Shown here: positions 55,119-64,000 of the stretch, piece after piece | Layout: each line of letters begins with the position of its first letter | How positions within the stretch are numbered: the stretch's first letter is position 1 | Source of the DNA: Marinobacter sp. EhC06 | Lineage (GTDB): Bacteria > Pseudomonadota > Gammaproteobacteria > Pseudomonadales > Oleiphilaceae | Assembly: GCF_001650915.1 (NCBI RefSeq) | Contig: NZ_LXYO01000023.1 | Span: 186,001 to 250,000, forward strand | Direction of reading: 5' to 3' | Length of the DNA: 64,000 nt | Notes under the pieces: generated by a model | Seen by the model: the letters and a program-made list of their open reading frames with translations, nothing else | The model's database searches: none | Told to the model about the DNA's origin: nothing | Position numbers and translations under genes: made by a program

Positions 55119-56303
55119 TCACACCACTTCAAACAGGCCGGCAGCACCCTGGCCGCCGCCGATGCACATGGTGATCACCACGTATTTCGCCCCACGCCGC
55201 TTGCCTTCGATCAGGGCGTGGCCTGTCTGACGGGCGCCGGTAACACCAAAGGGGTGGCCGATGGAAATAGAGCCGCCGTTTACGTTCAGCTTCTCCATGG
55301 GAATGCCCAGGCGGTCACGGCAGTAAATCACCTGGGAGGCGAAGGCTTCGTTCAGCTCCCACAGATCAATGTCGTCCATGGTCAGACCATTGCGCTCAAG
55401 CAGGCGCGGAATCGCATACACCGGGCCGATGCCCATCTCATCCGGCTCACAACCCGCCACAGCGAAGCCACGGAAAATCCCCATGGGTTCAATGTTGTGC
55501 TTCTCAGCATAGGTGCTGTTCATCACCGTGCATACTGAGGCTCCGTCCGACAGCTGGCTGGCGTTGCCGGCCGTGATGAACTGCTCAGGACCACGTACCG
55601 GCTCCAGACCCGCCAGGCCCTCAAGGGTGGTGTTTGGGCGATTACACTCGTCACCTTTCAGGGTCACCTGCTTTTCACTGACCTCACCGGTTTCCTTGTC
55701 CTTGACCAGCATGGTGGCATCGAAAGGCACGATCTCATCGTCAAACTTGCCAGCCTGCTGGGCCGCTGCCGTGCGCTGCTGGGAAATCAGCGAGTATTCA
55801 TCCTGGGCTTCACGGCTGACGTTGTAGCGCTTGGCCACAATATCCGCCGTCTCAATCATAGAAAGGTACAGCTCGGGCTTGTTCTTCATCAGCCACTCGT
55901 TGGTGGCGTGGAAGCTGTTGATCTTCTCGTTCTGCACCAGGGAAATGGACTCGACGCCCCCCGCCACCATGACCGGTACTTTCTCGGACACCACCCGCTG
56001 TGCCGCCAGGGCGATGGACTGCAAACCCGAGCTGCAGAACCGGTTGATGGAGAACCCGGCAGTAGTCACCGGCAGACCGGCCCGAATGGCCGCCAGACGG
56101 GCAATATTCCGGCCCTGGGCACCTTCCTGGTAGGCCGCACCCATGATGACATCTTCAACAATAGACGGATCAATGCCCGCGCGCTCAACAGCATGCTTGA
56201 TGACGTGACCTGCCATATCCACGCTGTGTGTGTTGTTCAAAGAGCCCCGGTAGGATTTCGCAAGACCGGTACGAGCGGTGGAAACGATGACTGCATCAGA
56301 CAT
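55119..56303 (-). CDS. fadA: Acetyl-CoA acyltransferase (thiolase)
   Basis: This 394-residue thiolase has the nucleophile Cys in [16 protein letters not shown], His in [11 protein letters not shown] and the second Cys in [10 protein letters not shown]. It would cleave 3-ketoacyl-CoA in beta-oxidation. GAGG lies 10 nt before the ATG. It lies next to the FadB-like gene but is separated by a pair of REP-like palindromes, so the two may be partly uncoupled. The symbol is by role; fadI or atoB-like functions are possible. Confidence 0.9.
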   Translation of the reverse strand: MSDAVIVSTARTGLAKSYRGSLNNTHSVDMAGHVIKHAVERAGIDPSIVEDVIMGAAYQEGAQGRNIARLAAIRAGLPVTTAGFSINRFCSSGLQSIALAAQRVVSEKVPVMVAGGVESISLVQNEKINSFHATNEWLMKNKPELYLSMIETADIVAKRYNVSREAQDEYSLISQQRTAAAQQAGKFDDEIVPFDATMLVKDKETGEVSEKQVTLKGDECNRPNTTLEGLAGLEPVRGPEQFITAGNASQLSDGASVCTVMNSTYAEKHNIEPMGIFRGFAVAGCEPDEMGIGPVYAIPRLLERNGLTMDDIDLWELNEAFASQVIYCRDRLGIPMEKLNVNGGSISIGHPFGVTGARQTGHALIEGKRRGAKYVVITMCIGGGQGAAGLFEVV

Positions 56304-56329
56304 AACAATGTCCTCAATTTTCGAAACAT

Positions 56330-56420
56330 GTAGTTCGGATTAGGCGAGGCCGTAATCCGACATCGAGTTGATCGTTTACCTCTAGTTGTCGGATTACGGC
56401 TTCGCCTAATCCGACCTACG
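56330..56420. repeat. Inverted pair of REP-like palindromes
   Basis: Two copies of a palindrome with arms TCGGATTAGGC / GTAATCCGAC, at about 56330-56362 and 56388-56420, point at each other. They are the same family as at 48034-48063, with the outer GTAGG tail. They fill the gap between the thiolase and FadB-like genes. Confidence 0.8.
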
Positions 56421-56423
56421 AGC

Positions 56424-58517
56424 TTAGAGATCGCCGAATTTCTTGCCTTCACTCACCAGATTTTCAAGCAAAGCCGCCGGCTCCCACTGCTCACCACCAA
56501 CGGTATTCTGATACTTCTTCACGGCCGAAAGAATGGTATCCAGACCTTCCTGGTCGGCCCAGAACATCGGGCCGCCACGATAGGCCGGGAAGCCATAGCC
56601 ATAGATCCAGACAATGTCGATATCCAGCGGACGATCGGCAATGCCTTCCTCGAGGATCTTCGCACCCTCGTTGATCATCACATACACGCAGCGCTCGAGG
56701 ATTTCCTGATCGGTAATCTCCCGGGGCGTAATCCCCTGTTCCTTGCGGAACTGCTCGATCAGCTGTTCCACTTCCGGATCGGGAATCGGCTTGCGGCTGC
56801 CTTCCTCATACTTGTATACACCCGCCTGGGTCTTCTGGCCAAGGCGACCCTGCTCCGCAAGCTTGTCCATCCAACTGGCCGGGATATCTTCACCGGCCTT
56901 GCGCCGTTCTTCCCGGATGCGATAGCCGACATCGATCCCTGCCAGATCGGACATCGCGAACTGGCCCATGGGGAAACCAAGATCGGTCAGCACCTTGTCG
57001 ACCTGCTGCGGAGAAGCGCCCTCGTCTACAAGCGACATGGCTTCGGTGCCGCGCTTGTGGAGCATCCGGTTGCCGACAAAGCCGTAGCAGTTGCCCACCA
57101 TGACACCGACTTTCTTGATCTTCTTGGCAACCGCCATCACCGTGGCTTTGACCTCATCGGAGGTCTTGCTGCCACGCACGTTCTCCAGCAGCTTCATCAC
57201 ATTGGCCGGGCTGAAGAAGTGCATACCCACCACGTCTTCCGGACGATTGGTGGCAGACGCAATCTCGTCGATATCGAGGGTTGAGGTATTGGACGCCAGA
57301 ATCGCACCCGGCTTGCAGACCTCATCAAGCTTGGCAAAGATTTCTTTCTTTATGGCCATGTTTTCGAACACCGCCTCGATCACCAGGTCAACGTCCCGGA
57401 AATCGTCGTAGGTCAGGCTCGGGGTGATCAGCGCCATCCGCTGTTCCACCTGCTCCTGGGTCAGCTTGCCTTTCTTGGCGGAGTTCTCGTAGTTGCGGCG
57501 GATAATAGCCAGGCCCTTGTCCAGGGCGTCCTGTTTTACCTCAACGATGGTGACCGGAATGCCCACATTGACAAAGTTCATGGCGATACCGCCACCCATG
57601 GTGCCGGCGCCGATAATGCCAACGCTCTTCACCTCACGAACCGGCGTATCCTTCGGCAGTCCCTTGACCTTGGAGACCTCACGCTCGCCAAAGAACGAAT
57701 GAATCAGGCCAGCGCGCTGGGGTGATTCCATGCATTCCATGAACAGTTCCCGCTCGCGCTTCATGCCCTCGTCAAAAGGCAGGTTGAAGGCCGCTTCCAC
57801 GGCATCGACACACTTGAACGGGGAGAACAGACCCCGGGCCCGCTTCGTCAGCTCGTCACGGAACTGGTCAAAGACATCGCTGCCCTTGTCCGCATCGATT
57901 TTGTCGGTGATATCGCGAACACGACGCACCGGCTTGCCTTCATCAACCACTTTCTGCGCATAGGCCATGCCCACTGCACGGATATCGTCGCCTTGTTCCA
58001 CGGCATCGAGAATGCCAAGGGCCAGGGCATCGTTGGCGCCGACAAACTCACCGGTGGTGATCATTTCCAGCGCTTTCCGGGCGCCGGTCAGGCGCGGAAG
58101 CCGCTGTGTGCCGCCAGCGCCAGGCAGAAGGCCCAGCTTCACTTCTGGCAGGCCCACCTTGGCGCTGCTGACCGCAACCCGGTAGTGGCAGCTCAGTGCG
58201 GTTTCCAGACCACCACCCAGGGCCGTGCCATGGATCGCGGCAACCAGCGGCTTGTCGCTGTTTTCAAAGGTATTCACCAGTGACGGCAGGGTTGGCTCCT
58301 GCATGGGCTTGCCGAACTCACGGATGTCGGCACCGGCGATAAACGTGCGCCCTTCGCAAACCAGCAGTAGCGCCTTGGCCTCTGCATCCTTTTGCCCCTG
58401 CTCCAGGGCTGCGAGCAGACCGGAGCGAACAGCCTGGCCGAGGGCGTTTACCGGCGGGTAGTTCACGGTAATAACGCCGATGTTGCCTTCCCGGTTATAG
58501 CTAACGACCTCAGACAT
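56424..58517 (-). CDS. fadB: FadB-like enoyl-CoA hydratase / 3-hydroxyacyl-CoA dehydrogenase
   Basis: This 697-residue bifunctional enzyme has an N-terminal crotonase domain (about 5-190; ALGGGLETALSCHYRVA and VGLPEVKLGLLPGAGGTQRLPRL with catalytic Glu) and a dehydrogenase domain (about 295-600; VGIIGAGTMGGGIAMNF, HFFSPANVMKLLENV). It is shorter than E. coli FadB (729) and like the peroxisomal multifunctional form. GAGGAG lies 7 nt before the ATG at 58517; the upstream in-frame start is rejected. Confidence 0.92.
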   Translation of the reverse strand: MSEVVSYNREGNIGVITVNYPPVNALGQAVRSGLLAALEQGQKDAEAKALLLVCEGRTFIAGADIREFGKPMQEPTLPSLVNTFENSDKPLVAAIHGTALGGGLETALSCHYRVAVSSAKVGLPEVKLGLLPGAGGTQRLPRLTGARKALEMITTGEFVGANDALALGILDAVEQGDDIRAVGMAYAQKVVDEGKPVRRVRDITDKIDADKGSDVFDQFRDELTKRARGLFSPFKCVDAVEAAFNLPFDEGMKRERELFMECMESPQRAGLIHSFFGEREVSKVKGLPKDTPVREVKSVGIIGAGTMGGGIAMNFVNVGIPVTIVEVKQDALDKGLAIIRRNYENSAKKGKLTQEQVEQRMALITPSLTYDDFRDVDLVIEAVFENMAIKKEIFAKLDEVCKPGAILASNTSTLDIDEIASATNRPEDVVGMHFFSPANVMKLLENVRGSKTSDEVKATVMAVAKKIKKVGVMVGNCYGFVGNRMLHKRGTEAMSLVDEGASPQQVDKVLTDLGFPMGQFAMSDLAGIDVGYRIREERRKAGEDIPASWMDKLAEQGRLGQKTQAGVYKYEEGSRKPIPDPEVEQLIEQFRKEQGITPREITDQEILERCVYVMINEGAKILEEGIADRPLDIDIVWIYGYGFPAYRGGPMFWADQEGLDTILSAVKKYQNTVGGEQWEPAALLENLVSEGKKFGDL

Positions 58518-58624
58518 GATTTCTCCTCGCATTCTTTCTGAAATGTGGTTTTAACTAGCGAAACATGCGTACGATTTAATACAAGTTCGTTGGTGGTTTC
58601 AACCACCCATTAAACTACAGGCAC

Positions 58625-58654
58625 AAAAAAACCGCAGGGGTTCCTCTGCGGTTT
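58625..58654 (-). terminator. Terminator after the IclR gene
   Basis: AAACCGCAG and CTGCGGTTT (58629-58637, 58646-58654) make a perfect stem with an 8-nt loop; on the minus strand a run of seven T follows. It lies 31 nt after the regulator stop. Confidence 0.9.
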
Positions 58655-58684
58655 CTTGGTTTGGAGTTTGTCGGGAGGTGGCTT

Positions 58685-59509
58685 TTAAACTCCCAAGGAT
58701 TCTATATCGCCTGCCAGCATCGCCAGCTGGTGGGCAATGGAACCCCGAAGCTTTTCAGCCGGCACCAGGTAGGACGGCGCGGCACAGGTCAGGGCCATGA
58801 TGGTGCCGTCCTGCAGGTGAATGGGCACGCCGGCGGAATTGATGTTGCGGTCCCACTCGCCGATGGACAGGCAGAAGCCGTGTTCCTTGTAATCTTTCAT
58901 GGCCTGATCAAGGCCTGCCTTTTTCTCTGGCCAGTCGTCTCCAAATTTGGCGGCCATAGCGTCGTCGATTACCAGGCGGGCCTTGTCGCTGATGGCACAG
59001 TAGTAGGCGCGGCCGGCAGAGGTGGTGGCCATGGGCAGCTTCAGGCCGATATCCATGCGCAGCAGGGAGGCTTCCGGTGGCAGGCGGTTTTCCACGTAGA
59101 TCATGTGCAGCCGGTCCCGGCAGGTCAGGCCAACCGACATGTTGGTCTGGCGGGCGAACTCGTCCATGTAGGGCTTGGCCAGCTGGCGCACCTTGAGGTT
59201 GGACACGTAGGCATAACCGAGTGCCAGCACCCCGGAACTGAGCTGGTATTTCTCCAGCTGGGTGTTGTAGCTGAGGTAACCCAGCTTGGTGAGGGTGTAG
59301 GTCATCCGCGACACGGTCGGCTTGGGCAGACCGGTGATGCGGGCGATGTCCTGGTTCCCCAGGATGACAGGACCCTGGCTGAAGGCGCGGAGCACGTCCA
59401 GGCCGCGGGACAGGGCCTCGACAAACTTGCGGTCTTTTTCCGGCTTCACGGGCTCACCGTCAGTGGATGCCACTTTCAGCTCAGGTGAGATCTGCTTTTT
59501 TCCTGCCAT
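58685..59509 (-). CDS. IclR-family transcriptional regulator
   Basis: This 274-residue regulator has an N-terminal winged helix (about 30-95; NQDIARITGLPKPTVSRMTYTL) and the IclR effector domain (about 105-270; PMATTSAGRAYYCAIS, FCLSIGEWDRNINSAGVPI, GTIMALTCAAPS). It is of the PcaR/GcdR-like size. It is divergent from the GhrA-like gene. A GAAACA-type inverted repeat lies in the intergenic region and again before gcdH, so GcdH and the permease may be its targets. Confidence 0.9.
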   Translation of the reverse strand: MAGKKQISPELKVASTDGEPVKPEKDRKFVEALSRGLDVLRAFSQGPVILGNQDIARITGLPKPTVSRMTYTLTKLGYLSYNTQLEKYQLSSGVLALGYAYVSNLKVRQLAKPYMDEFARQTNMSVGLTCRDRLHMIYVENRLPPEASLLRMDIGLKLPMATTSAGRAYYCAISDKARLVIDDAMAAKFGDDWPEKKAGLDQAMKDYKEHGFCLSIGEWDRNINSAGVPIHLQDGTIMALTCAAPSYLVPAEKLRGSIAHQLAMLAGDIESLGV

Positions 59510-59643
59510 AATGGGACGTCCTCCAACCGCGTCGCCCGCTCCGGTAACCGGTGTATTAATTTGATGAATAACTAAAGATGCACCATTTTAATCGCTGCAG
59601 AAATCAAGTACCAGAAAGTCTTTTCAAAATTCGTACCAAATAT

Positions 59644-59666
59644 GAAACACTTGGCACTTATGTTTC
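59644..59666. promoter_or_regulatory. GAAACA/TGTTTC inverted repeat in the iclR-ghrA intergenic region
   Basis: GAAACA (59644-59649) and TGTTTC (59661-59666) are separated by 11 nt. The intergenic region (59510-59785) is A/T-rich and also has repeated GTACC. It may be the site of the IclR regulator. Half-sites match those before gcdH, but in opposite order. Confidence 0.4.
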
Positions 59667-59785
59667 AAATTGGGAATCGCAAGGCGGTACTGTATACCGA
59701 CTTTTCCGAATTAAACCGATTTTCTGTTCTGCATTGCAAAACAAACTAGCAGCCATCAAACCCTGTGGCGACCCCCGGAGGCAAA

Positions 59786-60715
59786 ATGAAGATTCTTTTT
59801 GTGGCAGGCGACCCGAAACCCGAGCGCTGGACAGGACCCATCAAAGAACTCTTGCCGGAAGCGGAGATTTACGTCTGGGATCCGGAGGGGCCGGCTGTTG
59901 ACGCGGATTACGCCATCGTGTGGCAGCCCCCTGAGGCGCTATTCGAGCGGGAAAAGCATCTGAAAGCGGTGTTCAATCTGGGGGCGGGTATCGACGGCCT
60001 GCTCAAGGTTGCCAACCTGCCGCAAGACCTTACGATTGTGCGCCTGGAAGATGCAGGGATGTCGGTGCAGATGGCGGAGTACGTGCTGCACCAGTTGCTG
60101 GAAGCCAGCCGCGAGATGGAAACCTACCGGGAGCAGCAGCGCCAGGGCGTCTGGAAGATTCATCGCCCGATAAAGCGCAGCGAATGGCCGGTGGGTGTCA
60201 TGGGGCTGGGTCATATCGGTAAACGGGTCGCCCGCACCCTGGCCGATCTGGATTATCAGGTAAGTGGCTGGGCCCGCGGAAAGCACAGCGTGGAGGGCGT
60301 TAGCACCTACGCCGGCCCGGACCAGCTGGGCGACTTTCTGCAATCCACCCGTGTTCTGGTGAACACACTGCCCCTGACCGACGAAACCCGGGACATCATC
60401 AACTATGATCTGCTGAGCCAGCTCCAACCGGGTGCCGTGCTGATCAACGTTGGCCGGGGTGAACATCTGGTTGAGGACGACCTGCTTCGGGCGCTGGACG
60501 AGGGCAAACTGCTGCGTGCCTCGCTAGACGTGTTCCGCAAGGAACCCCTGCCGGAGGGGCACCCATTCTGGCAACGGAAGGAGATCACCATCACTCCGCA
60601 CATCTCGGCACGGACCCTTCGGGATGCCACCATTGAGCAGATCACCGGCAAGATCCGGGACCATGCCGCCGGACGCGCTATCTCAGGGATCGTGGATACT
60701 GACCGGGGCTATTGA
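59786..60715 (+). CDS. ghrA: GhrA-like 2-hydroxyacid dehydrogenase (glyoxylate/hydroxypyruvate reductase)
   Basis: This 309-residue D-2-hydroxyacid dehydrogenase has the cofactor motif GLGHIGKRVA, the conserved Arg in LINVGRGEHL, Glu in RKEPLPEGHP and the catalytic His in ITPHISARTL. It is short and of the GhrA type, which reduces glyoxylate and hydroxypyruvate with NADPH. GGAGG lies 5 nt before the ATG at 59786. It converges with the permease gene and overlaps its end by 7 nt. Confidence 0.9.
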   Translation: MKILFVAGDPKPERWTGPIKELLPEAEIYVWDPEGPAVDADYAIVWQPPEALFEREKHLKAVFNLGAGIDGLLKVANLPQDLTIVRLEDAGMSVQMAEYVLHQLLEASREMETYREQQRQGVWKIHRPIKRSEWPVGVMGLGHIGKRVARTLADLDYQVSGWARGKHSVEGVSTYAGPDQLGDFLQSTRVLVNTLPLTDETRDIINYDLLSQLQPGAVLINVGRGEHLVEDDLLRALDEGKLLRASLDVFRKEPLPEGHPFWQRKEITITPHISARTLRDATIEQITGKIRDHAAGRAISGIVDTDRGY

Positions 60716-62067
60716 CCCGGTGCCAGCCAGGCCACCAGCGCTGTCAGGACCAGAAGCACTGGCAGCGCTATCAGCGCAAACAGACCATTCCATCGAAACG
60801 CCACAACCCATCGGGAGATCTGACCGAACCGGGACAACAGCATGACCGAGGGGCCAAAGGGCGACAGCATCATGGCCAGGGAAAAGCCTATCACCAGGGC
60901 CACGGCAACGGGCAGCAGTTCCATTCCCTCGGCCACCAGCTGGGGCAGCAAACCGGCCTGGACACTCAGAACCGTGATGGGAATGATGCCGATCATGGAG
61001 AACATGGGCAGCATCAGCATGCCAACAACAGCGACCAGGAAAACGCCGCCACCAGTGGCGACCAGGCCCGCAAGCGCATCCGCCGGAATGACCGCAGACA
61101 GCGCAACACCAAGAATGGCCGAGGCGGCGAAAATGGCCATTTCATTCTGCATACCCCATACCTGGCCAGCACCTTCCTTGAGAACCGGCATAAGCTCCCG
61201 TTCCTGCCACAGCATGTAAACCAGTGTCACGGTCGGCACCGATAGCATGGCTGCCACCGACACCTTGAAGCCGGTCGTCGCCACCAGGCCCGCCATCACC
61301 GTGAATACCAGCAGGATGAGGAACAGTAGACGCCCGGTGCCCGGGAGCCAGCCCTCTACGGCGATGCGTTCACTGCTGACCTTGCGGAACCGACGCTGTT
61401 CCAGCACCCAGCCAATCAGCACCATCAGAATCGCTGCAACCACTCCAAATGGCAGCAGCTGAGACCAGCTCAACTGGGGGAGTTCCCGAGTAAGAATGGC
61501 AACAGCCACGCTGGTAGGCGCCACCAGAGGCACCAGGGCAAAGCCTCTCAGTGCACTGATCAGAACACTGCGCAACCACTGGAGACGGGACTCGCCGGTA
61601 ATTCCGCGCTCACGCAGGGTTTCGGAGAGGCTTCCACACAGAAGGTTCATCATGCCAAAGCTCAGAACCGTGGCAACGCCACAACTGACCAGGGCGTACT
61701 TGGGATAAAGCAGAATGGGCTTGCCGCCCAGCAGCACATCGTGAATCCGCCGCAAGACTTCGAACCGTCGCACCAGGCACTGCATCATGCCCAGGCTGCC
61801 CAAGAACGCGGAATAGAACGCCGCGTCGGATGCAGCCTTCAGCAACTGCGCGGTGTCCAGAGAACCACGCCAGGCGAGGCCTCCCAGCACCACAAGGGCG
61901 ACAACCAGGAGCATCCGGGCATACCCCTGCAGGCGCCCGGCACCCACCAGAAAGGCGGCAACGAACATCAGGCCCGCCAGGGCACTCAGTTGCCGATGTT
62001 CCAGACAGATGGCCACCAGCTCTGTAACTACGGCCAGGGAGACCAGCCACTGCAGCATGCCGCTCAC
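60709..62067 (-). CDS. Multi-pass membrane protein, probable permease of unknown substrate
   Basis: This 452-residue protein has about 11 to 12 hydrophobic segments, an even spread of Gly/Pro hinges and no cytoplasmic domain. KVSVAAMLSVPTVTLVYMLWQE and FSMIGIIPITVLSVQ and LAMMLSPFGPSVMLLSRFG look like ion-transporter-superfamily (CitMHS/GntP-like) segments. A GTG start (62067) is used; an ATG three codons on is possible. It is divergent from gcdH across 183 nt, so a dicarboxylate such as glutarate is a guess. Confidence 0.65.
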   Translation of the reverse strand: MSGMLQWLVSLAVVTELVAICLEHRQLSALAGLMFVAAFLVGAGRLQGYARMLLVVALVVLGGLAWRGSLDTAQLLKAASDAAFYSAFLGSLGMMQCLVRRFEVLRRIHDVLLGGKPILLYPKYALVSCGVATVLSFGMMNLLCGSLSETLRERGITGESRLQWLRSVLISALRGFALVPLVAPTSVAVAILTRELPQLSWSQLLPFGVVAAILMVLIGWVLEQRRFRKVSSERIAVEGWLPGTGRLLFLILLVFTVMAGLVATTGFKVSVAAMLSVPTVTLVYMLWQERELMPVLKEGAGQVWGMQNEMAIFAASAILGVALSAVIPADALAGLVATGGGVFLVAVVGMLMLPMFSMIGIIPITVLSVQAGLLPQLVAEGMELLPVAVALVIGFSLAMMLSPFGPSVMLLSRFGQISRWVVAFRWNGLFALIALPVLLVLTALVAWLAPGQ

Positions 62068-62151
62068 AACAGGGTCACCTGGTCAGGTTTGAACACTGCT
62101 TGCATTTCCACAACACCCGGATTAGTCTTTCAGGAGCAAATTACAAAACTC

Positions 62152-62170
62152 TGTTTCGCTTAATGAAACA
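62152..62170. promoter_or_regulatory. TGTTTC-N7-GAAACA operator-like palindrome before gcdH
   Basis: TGTTTC (62152-62157) and GAAACA (62165-62170) form an inverted repeat with 7-nt spacer, 81 nt before the gcdH ATG and 85 nt before the permease start. It may be the site of the IclR/GcdR-type regulator and could control both divergent genes. Confidence 0.5.
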
Positions 62171-62250
62171 CCGTTAACACAAAGATAGCACAGATTGGTC
62201 CGGTGGCCCTAGAACCGGACTTTCGATATTCGCTTTCAGGAGAGTACAAA

Positions 62251-63420
62251 ATGGCTTCCGCACCCTGGAATGATCTGCTCGGTTTCGATTCCCAACTGGA
62301 CGAAACCGAGCGTCAGGTTCGAGACAGCATCCGCAGCTTCTGTGATGAGCAATTGATGCCTGGCATCACCGAGGCCAACCGCCATGAAACGTTCGATCGC
62401 AACATCTTTAACCAGATGGGTGAACTCGGCATGCTGGGCGCTACCCTGCCTGAAGAATACGGCGGCCCGGGTCTGAACCATGTCTGTTATGGCCTGATTG
62501 CCCGGGAAGTAGAGCGGGTGGACTCGGCCTACCGCTCGGCCCTCAGCGTTCAATCGTCCCTGGTGATGTACCCGATCTATTCCTACGGCAAGGAAGCGAT
62601 GAAAAAGCGCATCCTGCCCAAGCTGGCCTCGGGCGAATACGTCGGCTGCTTCGGCCTGACCGAACCCAACCACGGGTCCGATCCGGGCGGCATGGAAACC
62701 CGGGCCAAGAAAGTGGACGGCGGCTACCTGCTGAGCGGTTCAAAAACCTGGATCACCAACTCTCCGATTGCCGACGTCTTCGTGGTCTGGGCCAAACTGG
62801 ACGGAAAGGTGAACGGCTTTGTGATTGAGCGCGAGGGCGCCAAAGGTCTGGACACGCCAAAGATCCAGGGCAAATTCTCCCTGCGCGCATCGGAAACCGG
62901 CTCAATCTTTATGGACGAGGTGTTCGTTCCGGACGAAAACCATCTTGAGGTGGAAGGGCTGAAAGGTCCGTTCAGCTGCCTCAACAAGGCCCGCTTCGGC
63001 ATCAGTTGGGGGTCTCTGGGCGCCGCTGAATTCTGCTGGCACGCGGCCCGCAACTACACCCTGGAGCGCAAGCAGTTTGGCAAGCCCCTGGCCGCCAACC
63101 AGCTGATCCAGAAAAAGCTGGTGGATATGCAGACCGAGATCACCATCGGCCTTCAGTCGGTTCTGCAACTGGGCCGCATGATGGATGCCGGCACGGCAAC
63201 GCCGGATGCCATTTCGCTGCTCAAGCGCAACAACTGCGGCAAAGCCCTGGACATCGCCCGGGTTGCCCGGGACATGCACGGCGGCAACGGCATTTCCGAC
63301 GAGTATCACGTGATCCGCCACGTGATGAACCTCGAAGCTGTGAATACCTATGAAGGTACGCACGATGTCCACGCCCTGATTCTGGGGCGGGGCCAGACCG
63401 GTATTCCGGCTTTCAGCTAA
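62251..63420 (+). CDS. gcdH: Glutaryl-CoA dehydrogenase
   Basis: This 389-residue flavoenzyme turns glutaryl-CoA to crotonyl-CoA and CO2 in lysine and tryptophan breakdown. Family marks are [55 protein letters not shown] and [17 protein letters not shown]; the catalytic base E368 is in [13 protein letters not shown] lies 9 nt before the ATG at 62251; the upstream frame is not used. The neighbouring IclR regulator and permease fit a glutarate catabolic unit. Confidence 0.95.
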   Translation: MASAPWNDLLGFDSQLDETERQVRDSIRSFCDEQLMPGITEANRHETFDRNIFNQMGELGMLGATLPEEYGGPGLNHVCYGLIAREVERVDSAYRSALSVQSSLVMYPIYSYGKEAMKKRILPKLASGEYVGCFGLTEPNHGSDPGGMETRAKKVDGGYLLSGSKTWITNSPIADVFVVWAKLDGKVNGFVIEREGAKGLDTPKIQGKFSLRASETGSIFMDEVFVPDENHLEVEGLKGPFSCLNKARFGISWGSLGAAEFCWHAARNYTLERKQFGKPLAANQLIQKKLVDMQTEITIGLQSVLQLGRMMDAGTATPDAISLLKRNNCGKALDIARVARDMHGGNGISDEYHVIRHVMNLEAVNTYEGTHDVHALILGRGQTGIPAFS

Positions 63421-63444
63421 TCTCGCCTGGTTAATCCCCCAAAC

Positions 63445-63477
63445 GCAAAGGGCCCCTCACAATGAGGGGCCCTTTGC
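63445..63477. terminator. Strong hairpin between convergent genes
   Basis: GCAAAGGGCCCCTC and GAGGGGCCCTTTGC (63445-63458, 63464-63477) form a perfect 14-bp stem with 5-nt loop. It lies between the gcdH stop and the carboxylase stop and can end both transcripts, although T runs are short. Confidence 0.85.
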
Positions 63478-63494
63478 TTCAAGGTCTGGCGAAC

Positions 63495-64000
63495 TTACTC
63501 AATCTCGACCAGTACCTCTCCGGGCACTACTCGATCACCCTTGGCGATAAAGACGCCGGCAACCTTCCCGGCGGTAGTCGCCTTGACTTCAGTCTCCATT
63601 TTCATGGCTTCAATAATCAGCACCGGATCGCCGGCCTGAACCTCGTCGCCTTCCTTAACCAGCACATCAACGATGTTGCCTGGCATGCTGGTGGTCACAT
63701 GACCCTCCTTGGTGGCGGTTGCACGGCCACCGCTGGAACGGGCACCCTCGCCATCTTCACCCAGCGAAGCCAGATGGATTTCTTCAGGCACGCCATCGAC
63801 GGTCATGTAGAAACGACGCTCGTTCTCACCGGAGGGATTCGCGCCGGTAACGTGAATATCGTAGCTCTCACCGTGAACAGTGATCTTGAACTTGCTGGAG
63901 ACAGCGCCGCCGGATGAACCGGTGGGAATCGGCTCCAGGGGCTCCGGCTGCAGCGTGCCGTCACGCCGCTGCTCAAGATACGCTTTGGCCTGATCCGGGA
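63495..64000 (-). CDS. oadA: OadA/PycB-type decarboxylase or carboxylase subunit, biotinyl end (5' part missing)
   Basis: The frame is open from the window edge to the stop at 63495 (168 codons). The C-terminal biotinyl domain (last about 70 residues) has the biotinylation site EAMKMET. Before it comes a Gly/Ser/Thr linker (ARSSGGRATATKEGHV) and the OadA/PycB tail (AKAYLEQRRDGTLQPEPLEPIP). It could be the alpha subunit of a sodium-pumping oxaloacetate decarboxylase or the B subunit of pyruvate carboxylase; the rest lies outside the window, so the two cannot be told apart here. Confidence 0.85.
   Translation of the reverse strand, partial: PDQAKAYLEQRRDGTLQPEPLEPIPTGSSGGAVSSKFKITVHGESYDIHVTGANPSGENERRFYMTVDGVPEEIHLASLGEDGEGARSSGGRATATKEGHVTTSMPGNIVDVLVKEGDEVQAGDPVLIIEAMKMETEVKATTAGKVAGVFIAKGDRVVPGEVLVEIE

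Overview
The window looks like the chromosome of a marine gammaproteobacterium, most likely Marinobacter or a close relative. The reasons are high GC content, dense operons, many two-component systems, a sodium-type F-ATPase, and general resemblance of the proteins to that genus. This assignment is inference; no 16S or marker search was possible. No rRNA, tRNA or CRISPR array was seen.

Region 1 to 12.5 kb (minus strand): a partial RND efflux adaptor, then what reads as one 13-gene operon transcribed right to left: arcD-like antiporter, arcA, arcB, arcC, atpD, atpC, atpQ, atpR, atpB, atpE, atpF, atpA, atpG. It joins the arginine deiminase pathway to an N-type rotary ATPase whose c subunit carries the sodium ligand motif. 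An Anr/FNR-like site lies at about -41.5 from a plausible start point.

Region 12.5 to 24 kb: an OprC-type copper receptor divergent from a RegB/RegA-like redox two-component system, a PAS-GGDEF-EAL protein, a CbiM-like membrane protein, a SulP transporter, a persulfide-dioxygenase-like hydrolase, and a PAS-GAF-GGDEF cyclase.

Region 24 to 34 kb: a four-gene overlapping operon (thermostable-hemolysin family protein, acyl-AMP ligase fused to a heme-oxygenase-like di-iron domain, SDR, TPR protein) faces a PmrA/PmrB-like system. Two PmrA-type boxes lie in the shared intergenic region. A third precedes a three-gene set (GT2 glycosyltransferase, VTT-domain protein, ArnT-like GT39), probably an envelope glycan or lipid A modification pathway. 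The four-gene operon is the best candidate for an undescribed system.

Region 34 to 40.5 kb: a two-component system with an extreme acidic/histidine-rich periplasmic loop, divergent from a small exported acidic protein and a cytochrome b561; a mercaptopyruvate-type sulfurtransferase and RidA; then a short integron-derived patch with one clear attC site, two HigBA-type modules (one toxin broken) and an orphan cassette gene.

Region 40.5 to 52.5 kb: vitamin B12 uptake genes (btuB with a cobalamin riboswitch, btuF, btuC, btuD), a cNMP/CBS/DUF294 nucleotidyltransferase with a DEDDh exonuclease, an exported MsrA-MsrB fusion with an adjacent two-component system that shares a promoter motif with it, and a QsdR/TetR-type regulator.

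Region 52.5 to 64 kb: catabolic genes: aldehyde and alcohol dehydrogenases, thiolase, a FadB-like bifunctional enzyme, an IclR regulator, a GhrA-like reductase, an unidentified permease, glutaryl-CoA dehydrogenase, and the biotinyl end of an OadA/PycB-type carboxylase subunit cut by the window edge.
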